Source: an uncultured Clostridia bacterium (GTDB lineage: Bacteria > Bacillota > Clostridia > Oscillospirales > Ruminococcaceae). Taken from it: a stretch of DNA of 8,316 nt. Shown in pieces: positions 6,114 to 8,316 of this stretch. Under the pieces are notes generated by a model. The model worked only from the letters and a program-made list of their open reading frames with translations. It was not told the DNA's origin and did no database searches. How positions within the stretch are numbered: the stretch's first letter is position 1; every line of letters begins with the position of its first letter. Position numbers and translations under genes: made by a program. Location of the stretch: assembly GCA_946535685.1 (NCBI GenBank), contig CAMNDR010000025.1:1-8316 (forward strand), given 5' to 3'.

Positions 6114-7229
6114 TCAACCTCGTATCAGATAGAATGTACAGCAGTGCTGCGAGAATGCCCCCGCAAGAAACTGCATGGCAAGCCGGCACTGTGCATCGTC
6201 CGTGCTGTCCGTCACGACAGCGACAGCGTCATAGTCCCGGATATTATAGAGATAATTCACCCGCTCTGCTTCATAGAAGCTCGCAAGCTGCACGCCGTTC
6301 GGGCAGGGGTAATCTGCCGCACCGCAGATGCCGATCGGGCTGCGTGTCGTCGCATGCGTGAACACGGAGAGCCCCGGACAGTGTTCTTCCAGATACTGCC
6401 CGGCCATGATCGCCGGGAGCATGCATTCCTCCGTTCCGAGCACCAGGATCCTGCCGGTCTCCGGGAGCTGCTCCCGCAGATAGCTGCCGCATTCCTCCGT
6501 GAAGCGGTCAAGCGCCGTGCGCATCGTGCCGGTATCGGTGCCTGTCCGGAACGCCGGAAGCGGATGCGCTGCCTGGTACATGCTGTAAGGCATATCGGAG
6601 CGCTCTGCCATCACGGGCGGCACGGCATCCATCTCTGAAACAGCGCTTTCAAAATCCCTGTCGGCGACCGGAACGAGCGATACAAAGCGGATGCCCTGCT
6701 CCGACAGCGCACGGCGGCGCTCCTCACTCAGGCGGCAGATGACCGAGCCGATCACGAATTCCGTCTCCTGCAGAGCAGGAAATTCCCTGCGCAGCACGGC
6801 GATGACGTTCTCGATCGTGCGTCCGGTGGAGATCTCGTCGTCGATCATGATGATGCGGCGGGTCTGCAGGCCTTCGAGCGGGGCAGAGGCGATCTGCTGG
6901 GTGACAGCATGGCTGTGCTCCTCCCGGAATTCGAGCATCCGGAAGGAGCTGCAGGATTCTCTGGTCGTCTGCAGATACTGCAGGTCATTGCCGAAGCAGA
7001 GCGCCGCAGCGCCGCTGATGGCGGTCGCTGTTTCCGCAAATCCGATGAGGAGCCCGGCATCGCCTGCTTCCTGCAGCAGAAGATCTCCGAGCGAACGCAT
7101 CATGGCAAGCGCCGCAGAAGGACCGACCGGCACATGCTTTGCCTGCAGCGGATCGACCAGCAGATAGCTGCGCTTGGCATTGTTCCAGCGCCGGGCAAGG
7201 CGCAGAACGTCCTGTTCCTGATAGATCAT
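6114..7229 (-). CDS. Phosphoribosyltransferase (PRTase_2) with C-terminal TRSP domain
   Basis: A 371-residue two-domain protein. The N-terminal PRTase domain (about 20-205) has FAETATAI (64-71), as in orotate-type PRTases, and a clear PRPP-binding loop, IIMIDDEISTGRTI (126-139), with the paired acidic residues Asp130/Asp131 and the TG turn. The C-terminal domain (about 225-371) has LGTEECMLPA (264-273) and TTRSPIG (294-300), which includes the Thr-Arg-Ser-Pro string that names the TRSP domain. PRTases of this set are predicted to attach or remove ribose 5-phosphate on a base-like acceptor to give a nucleoside-like metabolite; the true acceptor is unknown. The start ATG at 7229 overlaps the ATP-grasp stop as ATGA, with GAGGA at 7236-7240 and 6-base spacing. 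It is coupled downstream to the StiP-type PRTase. Both PRTases are full length and have intact motifs, which argues for an active pathway. Confidence 0.9.
   Translation of the reverse strand: MIYQEQDVLRLARRWNNAKRSYLLVDPLQAKHVPVGPSAALAMMRSLGDLLLQEAGDAGLLIGFAETATAISGAAALCFGNDLQYLQTTRESCSSFRMLEFREEHSHAVTQQIASAPLEGLQTRRIIMIDDEISTGRTIENVIAVLRREFPALQETEFVIGSVICRLSEERRRALSEQGIRFVSLVPVADRDFESAVSEMDAVPPVMAERSDMPYSMYQAAHPLPAFRTGTDTGTMRTALDRFTEECGSYLREQLPETGRILVLGTEECMLPAIMAGQYLEEHCPGLSVFTHATTRSPIGICGAADYPCPNGVQLASFYEAERVNYLYNIRDYDAVAVVTDSTDDAQCRLAMQFLAGAFSQHCCTFYLIRG
6118..6121 (-). promoter_or_regulatory. Ribosome binding site for the StiP-type PRTase at a TGATGATG junction
   Basis: GAGG inside the end of the TRSP gene serves one of two adjacent ATG codons (6114 or 6111), with 3- or 6-base spacing. 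The 6-base spacing favours 6111. The stop codon of the upstream gene overlaps the first ATG by one base, which suggests re-initiation by the same ribosomes. Confidence 0.65.
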
Positions 7230-8236
7230 GCATTGTCCTCCGATACGACCAGCGGCACCTCCACATGGGTGATGCGCTTTTCACGGCGGTCGATCGTCCA
7301 GGGCTTTTCAATGCCGATCAGACGATTGACAGCAATGTTCGGGATATTCACGCCGGCTGCCAGACACGCCATCTGGATGCCGCCGGACATGCGGGTGTTG
7401 ACCTCTAAGAAATAGGGAACGCCGTCGAGGTACTTGAACTGGATGTTGAACGGCATCTGCAGCGGGCAGTGCCTGTGGAATGTCTCGCAGAGACGGATGA
7501 TATCCGGGTCAAAGCTGATGCGCTCGACACGGGTCGGATTCTTGATGCGGGGGAGCACGATCAGGCCGTTTGCCGTATACAGGCAGTCTGCACTGATCTC
7601 GTCATCCGGCAGATAGGGCATCACGATCATCGGCGGGAAGCTCTCGACCTCCTGCAGTGCCGCATAGGCATCATCGAAGGTCATGCGGGTGGACTGCTTC
7701 TTGAAGAGCGCCGTGTAGCCCTTTCGGGTGTTGTCGATCAGACGGTAGCTCTTGCCGCCCTCATCCCGCTCGAATTTGAAGCAGATCTGCTTATATTTCG
7801 CAGAAAGCCGCTCATAGGCTGCTTTGAAAGCTGCTGCATTGGTCACGATCTCGTATTCCGGGATCGCAAGTCCTGTATCTGCAAGCGCTTCATAGGCACG
7901 GGTCTTGCAGTTGAGCATCTCGACCATCGCATAGTCGTCGATCATGACCTTCACGCCGAGCGCTTCAAATTCCGCCTTGTGGCGGCTGATCGCCATCAGT
8001 CTGCGGCGGGGCATGAAAACATGGATCTCATGCGCTTTGCAGAAATCGAGCGCAAAGCGGACATAGTCCTCCTCGCTCAGCGAGGGTTCCGTGTAGAATT
8101 CATCGCACTTCAGACGATAGCCCGCATAGGGCGATTCATTCGTGCCGATGACATAGAAGTCCGGCTCATCCTGCCGGAGCATTCCGATGATGTTGTACGC
8201 AGTGCTGAACCAGTGGTTCATCCAGATTCTTACCAT
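7226..8236 (-). CDS. ATP-grasp ligase of the Ter-associated biosynthetic set
   Basis: A 336-residue ATP-grasp enzyme, expected to couple a carboxylate to an amine or similar group through an acyl-phosphate. The N-terminus starts with a pre-ATP-grasp Rossmann-like region beginning RIWMNHWFSTAYNIIGML (3-20), typical of the ATPgrasp_Ter family. The ATP-grasp core follows: the nucleotide-binding lysine region CFKFERDEGGKSYRLI (152-167), MPYLPDDEISADCLY (206-220), and the metal-binding FLEVNTRMSGGI (277-288) with Glu278 and Asn280. Overall it resembles carbamoyl-phosphate-synthase-like ligases, but substrate and product are unknown. The ATG at 8236 has GAGG at 8243-8246 with 6-base spacing. It is the first gene of the minus-strand operon that is complete in this window and overlaps the TRSP gene by 4 bases. 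Any promoter probably lies beyond the right edge, since no convincing one is seen in the 80 bases available. Confidence 0.9.
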   Translation of the reverse strand: MVRIWMNHWFSTAYNIIGMLRQDEPDFYVIGTNESPYAGYRLKCDEFYTEPSLSEEDYVRFALDFCKAHEIHVFMPRRRLMAISRHKAEFEALGVKVMIDDYAMVEMLNCKTRAYEALADTGLAIPEYEIVTNAAAFKAAYERLSAKYKQICFKFERDEGGKSYRLIDNTRKGYTALFKKQSTRMTFDDAYAALQEVESFPPMIVMPYLPDDEISADCLYTANGLIVLPRIKNPTRVERISFDPDIIRLCETFHRHCPLQMPFNIQFKYLDGVPYFLEVNTRMSGGIQMACLAAGVNIPNIAVNRLIGIEKPWTIDRREKRITHVEVPLVVSEDNA

Positions 8237-8248
8237 ATTACACCTCAG

Positions 8249-8316
8249 TTAAATGATTTGAGGCAACACCGCACAGAGCTGGTGGTACAGATGCGCAGCC
8301 AGATTTTTCGTCAGAT
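8249..8316 (-). other. Possible tail of an upstream minus-strand ORF, or edge of a dispersed repeat
   Basis: On the minus strand one frame is open from the right edge and ends at TAA (8249-8251), giving about 21 residues that end LAAHLYHQLCAVLPQII. The stop would lie 12 bases before the ATP-grasp start, a spacing that would suit an operon partner. However, a second minus frame is also open as far as the ribosome binding site, and the peptide resembles no Ter-family protein I know. The segment could equally be intergenic repeat DNA. The evidence is too short to decide. Confidence 0.25.

Noticed and set aside
5104..6132. 342-residue plus-strand open frame opposite the StiP-type PRTase
   Set aside because: It is antisense to a gene with clear family motifs, is of odd composition and has no recognisable domain. 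Long antisense frames are common in GC-rich DNA.
6112..6189. N-terminal extension of the StiP-type PRTase by 26 residues, starting at 6189
   Set aside because: It would overlap the TRSP coding sequence by 76 bases. The ATG pair at 6114/6111 has a GAGG site and the usual TGATG coupling, and the family sequence begins downstream.
8237..8260. Promoter-like TTGCCT...TGTAAT on the minus strand before the ATP-grasp gene
   Set aside because: The TGTAAT ends immediately before the ATG, so a transcript from it would lack the GAGG site that clearly serves this start.
1..8316. tRNA, rRNA, CRISPR array, transposase or tandem repeat array
   Set aside because: I read both strands and saw no such structure. 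Genes or short spacers account for almost all of the window, and no gene-free stretch exceeds 100 bases.

Overview
The window reads as chromosomal DNA of a fairly GC-rich Gram-positive gut-type bacterium. I infer a Firmicute of the Clostridia/Oscillospiraceae kind, from strong GAGG/AGGAGG ribosome binding sites, tight operons with ATGA and TGATG overlaps, a single-membrane lipoprotein and a clostridial-style MATE transporter. The species cannot be named from the sequence. Most of the window is about 60% GC by spot count, except one AT-rich island at about 4540-5030.

Layout. On the plus strand are the 3' end of an acyl-CoA synthetase/AMP-ligase gene (1-566), a hairpin (572-594), a MATE-family exporter (622-1992) and, 4 bases further, a CitE/HpcH-like C-C bond lyase (1997-3145). 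A perfect 13-bp hairpin (3150-3178) lies between this unit and a convergent minus-strand operon. That operon reads from right to left: an ATP-grasp ligase (8236-7226), a phosphoribosyltransferase with a C-terminal TRSP domain (7229-6114), a second phosphoribosyltransferase of the StiP family with a C-terminal PELOTA-type RNA-binding domain (6111-5062), a low-GC gene for a small two-repeat protein (4999-4583), a HAD phosphatase (4524-3772), and a putative lipoprotein (3775-3182) translationally coupled to the phosphatase.

How the genes fit together. ATP-grasp, PRTase-TRSP, StiP-type PRTase-PELOTA, HAD phosphatase and the CitE-like TIM-barrel lyase are the core enzymes that comparative genomics has placed in the Ter (tellurium resistance/TerD-TerC) stress-response neighbourhoods. 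There they are predicted to make an unidentified nucleoside-like or modified-base metabolite. This locus therefore looks like a nearly complete copy of that uncharacterised pathway, with the lyase on the opposite, convergent strand. No TerD, TerC or TerB gene is visible here; they may lie beyond the right edge.

Three additions make this copy worth attention. A MATE exporter is co-transcribed with the lyase and could export the product or a toxic intermediate. A putative lipoprotein overlaps the phosphatase gene. A strongly AT-rich, probably horizontally acquired two-repeat gene interrupts the operon between the StiP-type PRTase and the phosphatase. The biochemical role of the whole locus is inference from families and context.
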